A stretch of 64,000 nucleotides of DNA from Actinokineospora baliensis (GTDB lineage Bacteria; Actinomycetota; Actinomycetes; Mycobacteriales; Pseudonocardiaceae): assembly GCF_016907695.1 (NCBI RefSeq), contig NZ_JAFBCK010000001.1, forward strand, positions 4,948,001-5,012,000, in the 5' to 3' direction. The position numbers and the translations under genes are program-made. Positions 17,957 through 27,236 of this stretch are shown one piece after another. Numbering within the stretch: the stretch's first letter is position 1; every line of letters begins with the position of its first letter. The notes under the pieces were generated by a model. The model was not told the DNA's origin, did not search any database, and was given only the letters and a program-made list of their open reading frames with translations.

Positions 17957-19321
17957 TCACGCGCGGGCGCGCACCAGGCCGATCACACCGTCGAGGATCA
18001 GGAACGCGAGCAGGCTCACGCCCAGTAATGGGATCGCCCAGCCGACCGCGATCAGTACGAGTGGGGCGGGTACGAGGAACCACAGCGGCAGCTCTCGCCA
18101 CGCTCCGCGCCGAGGCGCGGCCCCCATCGGGCGTTGCCGGTCCGCGCGGGTGGGGCGGCGTTGCCACCACATGCGGTAGCCCAGCACGATCAGTGTGAGG
18201 ATGGCCGCGGCCAGCAGGAACAGCGCGATCTGGTTGACGATGCCGAACAGGCGACCCATGTGGGCCTGGATGCCCAGTGACGACAGCTTGGCCAGCAGCG
18301 GGCGGTCGGCGAAGTTCGCGCGGGCGGTCACCGACGCCGTCGCCGGGTCGATGGCGACCTTGTCCAGGCGGACCGGCCATGTGTTGTCGACCTGGGCCGT
18401 CGTCCACGCGCTGCCCGGTTCACCGACGCTGATCTCGACCGGCCCGGCCAGCCCGGCCGAGCGGGCCGTGGCGAGCACCCGGTCGAACGTTGCGACATCC
18501 ACCTGACCTTGGCCGGTGCCGCCTCCGTGCTCCCCGTGACCCGAACCGGACAGCGCCGTGTCCAGCGCAGGAGCTTTCGCGTTGAGCGCCACCAGGGCGG
18601 CCGCGAAGTTCTCCCCGGCATAGGTGGACCAGGTCAATCCGGTCGCCGACAGGAACAACGCGCCGACCAGGGTCCAGATCCCCAGGCTCCCGTGCCACGA
18701 CCGGGTGCGCCGCACGCCCCGAGCGCCCTTCTCCGGCCGCACGGCCGCCCGCAGGCGCTTCTGCCTGACCAGCCACAGGACCACTCCGGCCAGCGAGATC
18801 ACCCACAGCCAACTCGCCGCCAACTCCGAGTACAGCCGACCCGTCTCGCCCAGGTTCAGGTTGCGGTGCAGACCGTCCAACCACGTGGTGACCGGAGTGG
18901 ACCCGAACCAGGTCGTCAACTGCCCCTGCACCCGCGCCGCGTACGGGTCCACGTACACCGTCTGGGAGTACTCCTCCGCCAGCCCCGGCGCCGCGAACAC
19001 CACCCGCGTCGTCTGCTCCGGATCGTCGAACACCTGCACGCTCGTGACCGATCCACCCGGAACCACCGCTTGCGCCACCGCGACCTGCTCGGCCAGCGAC
19101 CGCGGCGCACCTGCGGTCGACGACACCTCCAGCACGTCCCCGTACAGCACGTCGTCGATCTGCGGCGCCAGCGAGTACAACAGCCCCGACACCGCGGCGA
19201 CCACGAGGAAGGGCGCCACGAGCACACCGGCGTAGAAGTGCAGTCGCTTCAGCAGCGGCACCACCGACCACCGGCTGCTGACCTCTTCGGCACGCGCTCT
19301 GTCGACTGGGGGAGCGGACAT
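17957..19321 (-). CDS. PepSY-associated transmembrane protein
   Basis: A 454-residue membrane protein with four main hydrophobic helices, starting with LLKRLHFYAGVLVAPFLVVA, and two PepSY-like extracytoplasmic parts. Such proteins are linked to iron/flavin reductase or protease-inhibitor functions in the envelope. A short His/Gly-rich segment (GSGHGEHGGGTG, near residue 270) might bind metal. ATG 19321 has AAGAGGTG upstream. No clear operon partner is present. Confidence 0.82.
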   Translation of the reverse strand: MSAPPVDRARAEEVSSRWSVVPLLKRLHFYAGVLVAPFLVVAAVSGLLYSLAPQIDDVLYGDVLEVSSTAGAPRSLAEQVAVAQAVVPGGSVTSVQVFDDPEQTTRVVFAAPGLAEEYSQTVYVDPYAARVQGQLTTWFGSTPVTTWLDGLHRNLNLGETGRLYSELAASWLWVISLAGVVLWLVRQKRLRAAVRPEKGARGVRRTRSWHGSLGIWTLVGALFLSATGLTWSTYAGENFAAALVALNAKAPALDTALSGSGHGEHGGGTGQGQVDVATFDRVLATARSAGLAGPVEISVGEPGSAWTTAQVDNTWPVRLDKVAIDPATASVTARANFADRPLLAKLSSLGIQAHMGRLFGIVNQIALFLLAAAILTLIVLGYRMWWQRRPTRADRQRPMGAAPRRGAWRELPLWFLVPAPLVLIAVGWAIPLLGVSLLAFLILDGVIGLVRARA

Positions 19322-19421
19322 CGAACACCTCTTGCGGGGACGTGGGGACACTGCCGCAGTGGTCGTGCGTCAGTGCCATCCGGTTCCCGAGATGTCGAAA
19401 GTGGTCAGTGCTGTTCGACGG

Positions 19422-19805
19422 TCAAGATTCGTTGCGGTCGTCCCTTGTGGTCAGCGAGCGGAACAGGTCGTACACCACGGCCGCGGACACCGGGAGGATC
19501 TTGCACCGCACCTCGACCTTCTGGGAGTCGTCCTCCGATCGGCACGTTCCCACGCCCACCAACGACAACTCGGCCAACTGGGGCGTCAGCGCGCACCGCA
19601 GGACCCACTGGTGCCCGTCGAGCCGCAGTTCCAGTTCGATCGGCTTGAGCCCGGGGACCGGCCGCAGTTTGTACTCCCCGCGCACCGGGTGATCGGGACC
19701 GTCCACGCTCGTCCTGGTGCCCTCGACCTGGCCGAGGGGCGGGCCCGTGGTGCGCAGCCGCAGGGCCCACCGCTCGCCGTCGGCGGATTCGACCTCGAAG
19801 TCCAA
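19422..19805 (-). CDS. Small unknown protein ending the TIR/STAND operon
   Basis: About 127 residues, unrecognised, rich in alternating hydrophobic residues that suggest beta strands (ELELRLDGHQWVLRC), with a basic-acidic helical C-terminus. The start is uncertain. TTG 19805 has GGAG 12 bases upstream and lies just behind the previous stop; the frame stays open further upstream, so translation could begin within the preceding gene. It is the last gene of the seven-gene minus-strand operon. Its role is unknown. Confidence 0.55.
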   Translation of the reverse strand: MDFEVESADGERWALRLRTTGPPLGQVEGTRTSVDGPDHPVRGEYKLRPVPGLKPIELELRLDGHQWVLRCALTPQLAELSLVGVGTCRSEDDSQKVEVRCKILPVSAAVVYDLFRSLTTRDDRNES

Positions 19806-19810
19806 GTGGT

Positions 19811-20608
19811 TCAGGAACTCCAGAAGATCCAGCGGATGACCGCCGCGAGCAGGATGGCCGCCGTCGTCACCACCGCCATCAGCCACCAGCGGCTGGTCTC
19901 GCTCCGCGCCGTCATCGGCGCGCGTGCTTTTGGGCGCAGCGGGGTGATCCCCTCGTCGCCGGGCACCAGCAGCGCCACCTCGCCAGGCCGGTCGAGCAGG
20001 TCGCTGGCCTCGTCCGCGCTCGCGATCTCGTTGAGGTATAGGGCGACGCCGACCTTGCCGGACAGCAGCGCCGAGGTGCGCTCGGCGAACGCGGCCGCCG
20101 CGTTCGGGTGCGCCACACCGCCCGCCCACGACCCGTGCCTGGCGGTCGACAGGGTCTGCGCGGGCAGTTCCTCGATGGCCGCCAAGACCCGCGCACCCGC
20201 GTCGTCGCCGGTCACCGTGGACTGCAGGACGCCGTCGACGTAGTCCGCGGTGAACTGCTCGTCGAGCACCGGCAGCCGCGCCGCGCCCGCGGACCCGATG
20301 GCGGTGATGGCGGCCGCGACCAGCCGGACGACCTGCTCGTGGGCGCCGTGCGCGCCTTCGAAGACGACGGACACCCGGATCGTGGTGCCCACCCGGTCGG
20401 CCCGGTCCGTAGCGAGGCCGCCGACGTAGCAGCGCCACCCGTCGGGGTCGCTCTCCACCAGCACGACGGGCTCCTCGAAGCGGGTCCGCTTCGCGTGGGC
20501 CCGCCACCACGGTGACGGGCCGGGGCCCGCCAAGAACGTGTAGTCCTCGACCGTGCCGCGCGTCTGCACGTGGATCTGGAGGTCGGTGGTACCGGTGTCG
20601 TTCACCAT
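19811..20608 (-). CDS. Tail-anchored protein of the TIR/STAND operon
   Basis: A 265-residue protein with a soluble N-terminal domain and one strong membrane helix at the very C-terminus (residues 241-263, RWWLMAVVTTAAILLAAVI), so it is predicted to be tail-anchored and to face the cytosol. I do not recognise the soluble part. ATG 20608 overlaps the GTPase stop by 7 bases. It could fix the GTPase and SPFH components to the membrane (inference). Confidence 0.7.
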   Translation of the reverse strand: MVNDTGTTDLQIHVQTRGTVEDYTFLAGPGPSPWWRAHAKRTRFEEPVVLVESDPDGWRCYVGGLATDRADRVGTTIRVSVVFEGAHGAHEQVVRLVAAAITAIGSAGAARLPVLDEQFTADYVDGVLQSTVTGDDAGARVLAAIEELPAQTLSTARHGSWAGGVAHPNAAAAFAERTSALLSGKVGVALYLNEIASADEASDLLDRPGEVALLVPGDEGITPLRPKARAPMTARSETSRWWLMAVVTTAAILLAAVIRWIFWSS

Positions 20609-21732
20609 GTGTTGACCCGCTTCGCTGACAGTGGCCGCTCGGCCAGATCTTTGATGACTTCGTTGAGCTCTTCGACCTGCCGGTGGGTGCTGTCCGCCGC
20701 GCCCCGCCGGTCGGAGGACAGCTGTCTGCGTCGGCGCCGCTGGCCGGAGAGCGAGAGCAGGAGGTTGCCGATCAGCCCCTCGTTGCGGATGGCCAGCGCC
20801 TCGGCCTCGGCCGCCGCCCGTTCCCGCTGGACCGCGAGGATCTCCAGGGCGCGGTGCTGGGCGTCGACGAGGTGGCGCAGCAGCAGGGTCAGCAGGTGGT
20901 CGATGCCCTTGAAGCTCATCTCCTCGCCGTCACCGATCACGCGGTACTTCGCGCGGATGACCGGCTGCCCGCCCTCTTCGGTCCAGTCGGCCCGCACCAG
21001 GCTGACGCAGCCGATGGTGTCCACCGCGCAGTAGGCGATCTCGGCGTGCGGCGCGTTGTCCCGCACCGTGTCGATCACCTTCGCGTACGTGGTCCGCACC
21101 GCCTCGTGCAGCTCGGTCGACCGGTCGGTGGCGTTGAGGTTGTCGGCGAAGTACGACTCGCACTTGACCGGGCACAACAGCAGCAGGGCCGGTTCGTCGC
21201 GGTACTGCCCCCTGGACGTCGCCCACCACTCGGCGGTCTTCGCGACCTCCTCGAGAGCCAGCAACTGCTTGCTCGCCGCCCGTTGCCGGGTGCCGGTCGC
21301 CTCCATCAGCACGATGGCCTCGACCGGCACCACCAGCACGGACGCGTTCGCGATGAAGTCCTTGCAGGCCGCCCAGTCCGCCACGCTGTCGTCGGGCCGG
21401 GTGCGCGGGTTGAACCACTTCCCCGGGTAGTCCATCAGCTCGATCCGCAGGCCAGCGCTCTTGGGCCCCGCAGCCAACCGCAACTGGAAGGTGAACGCCT
21501 CGACGTTGCCCGCCAGCGCGTCCGACCGGAACTCGCCCTGGATCAAGCTGTTGTCGAGTTCGGCGGTGGTCTTGGCGACGCGGCGCTCCGTGCCCAGGTC
21601 GGCGGCGGTCAGGTGCAGGGGATACCCGCCGAGCTGCTCCCGGCTGTCGCGCAGCAGCGACACCACCAGCGAAGACTTGCCGACTCGGCTCGGGCCCGCC
21701 AGCCCGATGCGGTAGAGGAGCTCGTCGGTCAT
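20602..21732 (-). CDS. YcjX-like P-loop GTPase of the TIR/STAND operon
   Basis: A 376-residue P-loop protein. Walker A GPSRVGKSS is at residues 13-21, and D-Y-P-G-K-W at 101-106 matches the Walker B/G3 region of the YcjX-type family (DYPGEW). No clear N-K-x-D motif is seen; CPVK at 187-190 lies at a suitable position. The last 80 residues are charged and likely coiled. ATG 21732 overlaps the stop of the dynamin-like gene (ATGA). It may belong to the GTPase group found in bacterial NTP-dependent conflict systems, but I could not test this. Confidence 0.75.
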   Translation of the reverse strand: MTDELLYRIGLAGPSRVGKSSLVVSLLRDSREQLGGYPLHLTAADLGTERRVAKTTAELDNSLIQGEFRSDALAGNVEAFTFQLRLAAGPKSAGLRIELMDYPGKWFNPRTRPDDSVADWAACKDFIANASVLVVPVEAIVLMEATGTRQRAASKQLLALEEVAKTAEWWATSRGQYRDEPALLLLCPVKCESYFADNLNATDRSTELHEAVRTTYAKVIDTVRDNAPHAEIAYCAVDTIGCVSLVRADWTEEGGQPVIRAKYRVIGDGEEMSFKGIDHLLTLLLRHLVDAQHRALEILAVQRERAAAEAEALAIRNEGLIGNLLLSLSGQRRRRRQLSSDRRGAADSTHRQVEELNEVIKDLAERPLSAKRVNTW

Positions 21733-23987
21733 GGCGTCCTCCGGGTCTCGGCGACAGCCGCCACCACCGCTTCGGCGGCCGCGGTGAGCGCCGAGGCGGT
21801 GGTGACGGCGAGGTCGTGCTCGCGGAACGCGTCCGGCCAGATCCGGTCGCGGTAGCCGCGGGCCAGCCGCAGCAGGTCCCGCTTGGAGTCGCGGGACCGG
21901 ATGAACGCGTCGGCGAAGAATTCGGTGACCGCGCGCAGCGCCTGGCCCGGTTCCAGCGCGAGGCCGAGCAGCTGCTGCCGCGTCCGGAACGCGGTCTGCT
22001 CGGCGATGTCGACGACCGCGCGGTACATGCGGTCCACACCCTGCTCGGTCGGCGGCGCGATGACCTGAACCCGCCGCTGCCCGCTGGGGCCGGGGACCTC
22101 GAGGTTGCACTCGGCCAGCGCCGCCCGCACCCGGGGGTAGAGCTGGGTGCGGAAGTCCAGCCGCACCTCGAGGAGGTCCTCGACAGCCTTGGCCAGCGAC
22201 GGGCTTGGCTCGGTGGGGTCGACCAGCAGCTCCCGCAGCTGCCGCAGCGCCTTCGTCGGTTCGGTGTCCGAGGGCACCAGTTCGCCCAGCCGGGCGGCCA
22301 AGACCGCCACGACCCGCGCGTACAGGTCGGTGATCCTCGCGGCCAGGAAGTCGTCCATGGCGGCGAACCGCTGGGTGATGGTCACCCGCAGCACGTTGAG
22401 CTCCTCAGACAAGAATGGGGTCGAGTTGTGGTCTTCGACGCAGCGGTCCAGCGCCCTGGCCCGCCAGGAGTCCGGTCCCTCGCCGAACCCGGCCTCGGTC
22501 CAGTCCAGCACGCCCCTATAGGCGGCCTCGACGGCTTCGGCGTATTCGCTGTCCTCCGAGGTGGCGTACTTGGCGGCGACGTCGGCCACGAGCGAGGTCA
22601 GGTCCCGCGCGAGGTGGCCGCGCAACGCGTTCACCCGGTCCTGCAGGCCCTCGTCGACCACGCCCGCGCTGCGGCGGACCCGCTCGGCGTGCGCCGTGGT
22701 CTCCCGCGCGAGGGTCTCGACCCTGGCCGCGAGCTCTGTGGCCGACTCGGAGACCGACGCGCGGATGCGCGCGTCCATGATCGGCAGCCGCTCGGCGAGG
22801 TGGGCCAGCAACGGCCCGAGCACCCGCGCCGCCACCGCGGCCGAGTCCGCCGCGTCGGCCTGCAGCACCTGGAAGTACTGGTCCGGCACCCCGTCGTTGA
22901 TCTTCGAGTCGATCTCGTGGCGCAGCGCCGCCAGCCGCGACCGGTCCGCGGTGACGTCGTTGACCAGGATGAACACGAAGTCCCGGGACGTGCCCGCTGC
23001 ACCCAGGGACTCCTGCAGCAGGCTGAGCGTGCGGGCATCGGAGTCCCGCAGGTACGCCGTGGTCGCCGACGCCCGCACGACCATCACCACCACATCCACC
23101 TCGTCCCGGAGCCCGTCGACGTGGTGGGCCTCGGCGCCGACCATCAACTCGCCGAGCCCCGGCAGGTCCAGCACCCCGAGGTGCCGCACGTCCGCGTGCG
23201 GGAACGGGCACTCGATGCGCGCCTCGCGCACCGCGAGGTAGCGGTGGTCACCGTGGCCGGGCCGGGTCCGCTCCTCGTGCGTCGGGTACGCGATGAACGG
23301 GCGCAGGTCCGCCAGGGGGATCTCCCGCTCCTCCCCGGTGAGCAGGTCCTCATAGGACGGCAACGCCTCACGCATGTCCAGCAAACGCCGCAACAGGACC
23401 ACGCTGGTGGGGCTGGGTTCGCCGCCGGGCAGGTCCTCGGGCCGCTGCGGGTACGGGAACGCGCGGAACGCCTCCAGCGTGGCGGGCGCGGGCGGCAGGC
23501 CGAGGGCGCGGTGGTAGCCCGCCAGCACCTCGTCGCGCAGGGACGCGTAGCCGTGGAAGGTCAACAGCGCCCGCGACCGGGTGTCCGAGTGGAAGATCCG
23601 ACTGCGCACGGCGGTGACGGGGATGTCCGCGCCGGTCGGGATCTCGTTGTCGGCGAGGCCGGAAATGCTCTGCAGCAAGGTGCTCTTGCCCACCCGGGCG
23701 CTGCCGCTGACCCCCACGTTGACCGTCGACCGCAGGAGCCGGGCGGCGAACCGCTCATGGGACTCCACCAGCGCCTCCACATCGGCCGCCGCACCGCGGG
23801 CCTCGGTGACCAACCTGTCCCGAACGGCGTGCGGCTCCTCCTGGCCGGTCTGCTGCTCGAGTTGTTGGCCCAGCGCCAGCAGACTCCGCAGCACCGCCCG
23901 CCACCGCTGCGCGTCCGCGCGCACGAGCGGCGCCAACCGCGCCCGCTCGGCGACAATCGCCTCGATCCGCTTCCCTATGTCGCTCAC
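21729..23987 (-). CDS. Dynamin-like large GTPase of the TIR/STAND operon
   Basis: A 752-residue protein. After an N-terminal helical part come Walker A GSARVGKST (residues 95-103), a threonine in a G2-like segment, G3 DLPGLGE (274-280) and a degenerate G4 VNDVTADR (342-349) in place of N-K-x-D. The C-terminal 350 residues are helical, as expected for a dynamin-type stalk and trunk. Bacterial dynamins bind and remodel membranes. It overlaps both neighbours by ATGA, so its dose is tied to SPFH and the second GTPase. Confidence 0.8.
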   Translation of the reverse strand: MSDIGKRIEAIVAERARLAPLVRADAQRWRAVLRSLLALGQQLEQQTGQEEPHAVRDRLVTEARGAAADVEALVESHERFAARLLRSTVNVGVSGSARVGKSTLLQSISGLADNEIPTGADIPVTAVRSRIFHSDTRSRALLTFHGYASLRDEVLAGYHRALGLPPAPATLEAFRAFPYPQRPEDLPGGEPSPTSVVLLRRLLDMREALPSYEDLLTGEEREIPLADLRPFIAYPTHEERTRPGHGDHRYLAVREARIECPFPHADVRHLGVLDLPGLGELMVGAEAHHVDGLRDEVDVVVMVVRASATTAYLRDSDARTLSLLQESLGAAGTSRDFVFILVNDVTADRSRLAALRHEIDSKINDGVPDQYFQVLQADAADSAAVAARVLGPLLAHLAERLPIMDARIRASVSESATELAARVETLARETTAHAERVRRSAGVVDEGLQDRVNALRGHLARDLTSLVADVAAKYATSEDSEYAEAVEAAYRGVLDWTEAGFGEGPDSWRARALDRCVEDHNSTPFLSEELNVLRVTITQRFAAMDDFLAARITDLYARVVAVLAARLGELVPSDTEPTKALRQLRELLVDPTEPSPSLAKAVEDLLEVRLDFRTQLYPRVRAALAECNLEVPGPSGQRRVQVIAPPTEQGVDRMYRAVVDIAEQTAFRTRQQLLGLALEPGQALRAVTEFFADAFIRSRDSKRDLLRLARGYRDRIWPDAFREHDLAVTTASALTAAAEAVVAAVAETRRTP

Positions 23988-25099
23988 CGTCTCCAGTCCT
24001 CTTCTTCGTCGTCTTCACCGGCCGCCGCCGGGACCGCCGTTGCGGGCTGCGCCCCGGTCAGCGCCCGGTCCCCGCGCAGCTTCTCGATCACCGACCGGCT
24101 GGCGTTGGCCATGATCGCCTCGACGTCCTTGCGGTTGACCAGGTTGCGCTCCAGCAGGCTGTTGAGCAGCGCGCTCGCGCCGTCGAACTCCATCCGCCGC
24201 TCGCGCATCATCAGCTCGATGACCTCGTTGATGTCCTCGTGGTGCCCGGACAGCCGCAGCGCCAACATGTTGTGGCTGTCGGTGCGCAACGCGTCGGCGT
24301 AGACGCTCATCCGGTCCATGCGCAGCGCCAGCTCGTGCCGGGCCCGCATCGACTCCAGCTCGGCCTCGTGGTCGGCCCGCTGCTTGGCGAACTGGTGGGC
24401 GAGGGCGTCGGTTTCCTGCTCCGCGCGGATCCGTCCCCGCTGCCACTTGTCGCGTTCCTGGTCGGCGATGTACGCGCGGGCTTCGTCGTCGAGGTCGAGC
24501 CGCACGTGGTACCCCTCGACCGCAAGACCACCGGGCACGGCGAACACCTGGTCCATGTGCCTGCCGTTGATGTGACTCTCGGCACCGGCGTTGTTGTGCA
24601 CGTCGAACTGGCGCGACAGCTGGCGCAGCAACGGTTCCAGCCGCTGCCGGATCGCCGCGCGCGGGTTCTTGGCCTGGGCGCGCACGGCCGCGACGGGGTC
24701 CACCACCCGCCAGCGCACGGTCACCTCGGCGGCGAAGGCGAAGGCCTCCGTCCTGGTCGGCAGGTCCAGGCTGAAGGTGTCCTCCTGCGCCGCGATGTCG
24801 ACCGAGAACACCTCCCACAGGATGGCCCCGACGAAGGCGCTCACCTTCAGCCTGCCCTTGACGACCTCGTACTCCCCGTCCTTGGTGACCGACACGATCG
24901 CCGTGTGCTCCGAGGACGTGGGCATCGAGCGCATGCCGCGGTTGAGCTTGATCGCCCGCGCCACCGGCTCATCCGGTCCGACCCCCGCCGCCGACGCCCG
25001 CTTGGTCGGCCACTGCGCCGGGGGCGGTGGCCCCGGCCACCGGGTCGCCGGGTCCGGCGGCCCGCCCACGGCGCCGCTACCAGCCGTCTCGTCGGCCAT
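23984..25099 (-). CDS. SPFH/band-7 domain protein of the TIR/STAND operon
   Basis: A 371-residue protein. A Pro-rich N-terminus precedes an SPFH/band-7 domain at about residues 60-205 (DLPTRTEAFAFAAEVTVRWR), then a charged coiled coil at 205-270 and an acidic tail. No transmembrane segment is seen, so membrane attachment may depend on partners. SPFH proteins form large ring or cage assemblies at membranes. It overlaps the STAND gene by 23 bases and the dynamin gene by ATGA. Confidence 0.8.
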   Translation of the reverse strand: MADETAGSGAVGGPPDPATRWPGPPPPAQWPTKRASAAGVGPDEPVARAIKLNRGMRSMPTSSEHTAIVSVTKDGEYEVVKGRLKVSAFVGAILWEVFSVDIAAQEDTFSLDLPTRTEAFAFAAEVTVRWRVVDPVAAVRAQAKNPRAAIRQRLEPLLRQLSRQFDVHNNAGAESHINGRHMDQVFAVPGGLAVEGYHVRLDLDDEARAYIADQERDKWQRGRIRAEQETDALAHQFAKQRADHEAELESMRARHELALRMDRMSVYADALRTDSHNMLALRLSGHHEDINEVIELMMRERRMEFDGASALLNSLLERNLVNRKDVEAIMANASRSVIEKLRGDRALTGAQPATAVPAAAGEDDEEEDWRR

Positions 25100-27236
25100 G
25101 GTCGACCCTCTCCTCCAGGTGTTCGAGCACGACCCCGACCGCCTTGGCCGGGCCGCCCCTCGGTGTGGCCCATCTCCGTGCGTAGTGGCGCATGCTGGCC
25201 ACGTCGTCCATCTCGACCGCGATGTCGGCCAGCAACTTGGCCACCGGCACCCGCTGGGTCTCGTCCCGCTGCGCCACCCGGACCCACCGCCGCACCTGCT
25301 CGTAGCCCTGGTCGATGAAGTTGGCCGACTGCAGCATCCGCGCGTACAGCGTCACCACGGGAGCGCGGCCGCCGTCGTGGTGCTCGGCGAGCCAGAGCAG
25401 CGCGGGCCACTTCTCGGAGCTCTCGCTGACGTCCACCGTCAGGTAGGCGCCCGCGATCAGCACCGACAGCAGCGCGGTCTCCCGCCGCAACGGGTGCTGC
25501 TCGACATCGCTCCAGGCGACCAGCGCGTCGAGGACCACCACCGGGTCCTCCACCCGGCACAGCACGTCGCTGACGCTCTCCCCGATCACGAACGCCGTGT
25601 CCCAGTCGACGTGCCTGGCGGCCCGGCGCAGCAGGTCGAGCGCGGTGTCGGTGCTCAGCGCCGTCGTGGTGCCCAACGCCCGTGCCGCCACTTTGCGCCG
25701 GGACATGCCCTCCGCGGAGCGGTCGCGGATCCAGGTGCGCAGCAGGGTGTGCACGACCCGGCCCAGCGCCGGGTGCTCGGCGGGCAGTTGCAGCGCGGCG
25801 ACGGCCGCGTCCCTGGTGAAGGCGTTGTCCAGGTCGGCCCAGTGCAGGATGACCCCGTCGTGGACCCCGACGAAGTCGAACCGGCTGAGGAACCCGGCCG
25901 CCATGCCCGCCCTGGCCCGCACGCGGCCGCCGTAGTCGGCGCCGAGCAGGCGCAGCCAGTCCGCGACCACAGTGAACGCCTGGTCGTACTCGGTGCACAG
26001 GTGCTCGAGCACCCGCGCCGGGTACGTATCGTCGCGGAACCGCGCGTTGCGCACCGCGACCGAACCCAACGTGGTCTCCTGCACACCGTCGACGACCTCG
26101 GCGCGGGCCTGTTCGATCCGGGTCGTCAACGGCACCTCGAACAGCGGACGGCCCCGGTCGCCCCGGCGCGGCACCTCCACCGCGCTGAGCATCTCGCCCA
26201 GTGCCGTCGCTGCGCGCGAGACCACCTGCACCGGCTCGTCGTTGAAGACGGCGAGCGCGATCACGAACGCCCGCTGCGCGAGGTCGATCCGGTTGTCGAA
26301 CCAGTCGACGAAGCTGGCCCGGCTGCTGTGCGAATACCGCTCGCGCACTGCCCCGATGTCGACCCGCCCGGTGACCACCTCGGCGAGCAGGGCGCCCAGC
26401 GTGCTCAAGTCATGGTGGGACACGTCCCTGCTCAGCTCGCCGAGGACCTCCCGCACCTCGGGGTGGCTCAACACCGGCTCGACGTCGGTCGAGGGCGACC
26501 GCTCCAGCGCCGACTCCAGGTGCCGCCGCAGCAGCCGCTCCGGTTCCACGGCGCCGAGGTCGTCGGCGACCAGGTGCTCGATGTCGCCCGCGGGCAACGG
26601 CACCGCCTGGTCGGTGATCACCACCAGCATGCAGCCCTTGCGCTGCAGCACCGCGCTCAACCGCTCCAGGTGGTAGAGGCTCAGCTCGCGGCTCTGCTTG
26701 CGGTCGAGGTGTTCCAACAGGTATCCGTGCAGACCGGTGAACGCCTTGTCGTCGAGGGTCTTGAGGACGGTGTCCGGGTCGAGCTTGCGCACCCCCTCCA
26801 CGCACAGGTCGTCGAGCAGCCGGAGGGCGGTGGCCGTCCGTCCGGTGCCGCTGGGCGCGTTGATCACCAGGACCTGGTGCGACTGCAGCACCCGGCGCAG
26901 ATCGGCGTAGCGGGCGGGCTCCACGTAGGCGGCGCGGAGGCGGTCGAGGGAAGCCGCCGTCACCGGGCCGTTGAGCACCATCGCGCTCGCGTGACCCGCG
27001 ACGGGCCCCACGGTGTCCCCGATCTGGCCGACACCGCCGAAGAAGACGTTGGTGGTGCCACCGCCGCCCAGCCACTGGCGCGCGGTGTCCAGCTTGGCCC
27101 GGTACTCGTTCCACCCGTTGGCCGCGGCCGGGTCGGACGCCCGCTCCTGCGCCTTGGCGAACGACTCCTCGGGCTCGGTCTTCTGGTCCGGCTCCGCGGC
27201 AGGCCCTTTCGGCTCCACCTCTTCTTCAGCGGTCAT
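25077..27236 (-). CDS. STAND-like P-loop NTPase of the TIR/STAND operon
   Basis: A 719-residue protein. Residues 1-60 are acidic; 62-82 are Gly/hydrophobic (NVFFGGVGQIGDTVGPVAG). A P-loop follows with Walker A near 127-134 (APSGTGRT), where Arg replaces the usual Lys. A Walker-B-like strand is MLVVITD. The C-terminal half is helical and repeat-like, with an Arg/Trp-rich end (YEQVRRWVRVA). This is the layout of a STAND/NLR-type switch with a sensor domain. ATG 27236 overlaps the TIR stop by 11 bases. The activating signal is unknown. Confidence 0.72.
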   Translation of the reverse strand: MTAEEEVEPKGPAAEPDQKTEPEESFAKAQERASDPAAANGWNEYRAKLDTARQWLGGGGTTNVFFGGVGQIGDTVGPVAGHASAMVLNGPVTAASLDRLRAAYVEPARYADLRRVLQSHQVLVINAPSGTGRTATALRLLDDLCVEGVRKLDPDTVLKTLDDKAFTGLHGYLLEHLDRKQSRELSLYHLERLSAVLQRKGCMLVVITDQAVPLPAGDIEHLVADDLGAVEPERLLRRHLESALERSPSTDVEPVLSHPEVREVLGELSRDVSHHDLSTLGALLAEVVTGRVDIGAVRERYSHSSRASFVDWFDNRIDLAQRAFVIALAVFNDEPVQVVSRAATALGEMLSAVEVPRRGDRGRPLFEVPLTTRIEQARAEVVDGVQETTLGSVAVRNARFRDDTYPARVLEHLCTEYDQAFTVVADWLRLLGADYGGRVRARAGMAAGFLSRFDFVGVHDGVILHWADLDNAFTRDAAVAALQLPAEHPALGRVVHTLLRTWIRDRSAEGMSRRKVAARALGTTTALSTDTALDLLRRAARHVDWDTAFVIGESVSDVLCRVEDPVVVLDALVAWSDVEQHPLRRETALLSVLIAGAYLTVDVSESSEKWPALLWLAEHHDGGRAPVVTLYARMLQSANFIDQGYEQVRRWVRVAQRDETQRVPVAKLLADIAVEMDDVASMRHYARRWATPRGGPAKAVGVVLEHLEERVDHGRRDGW

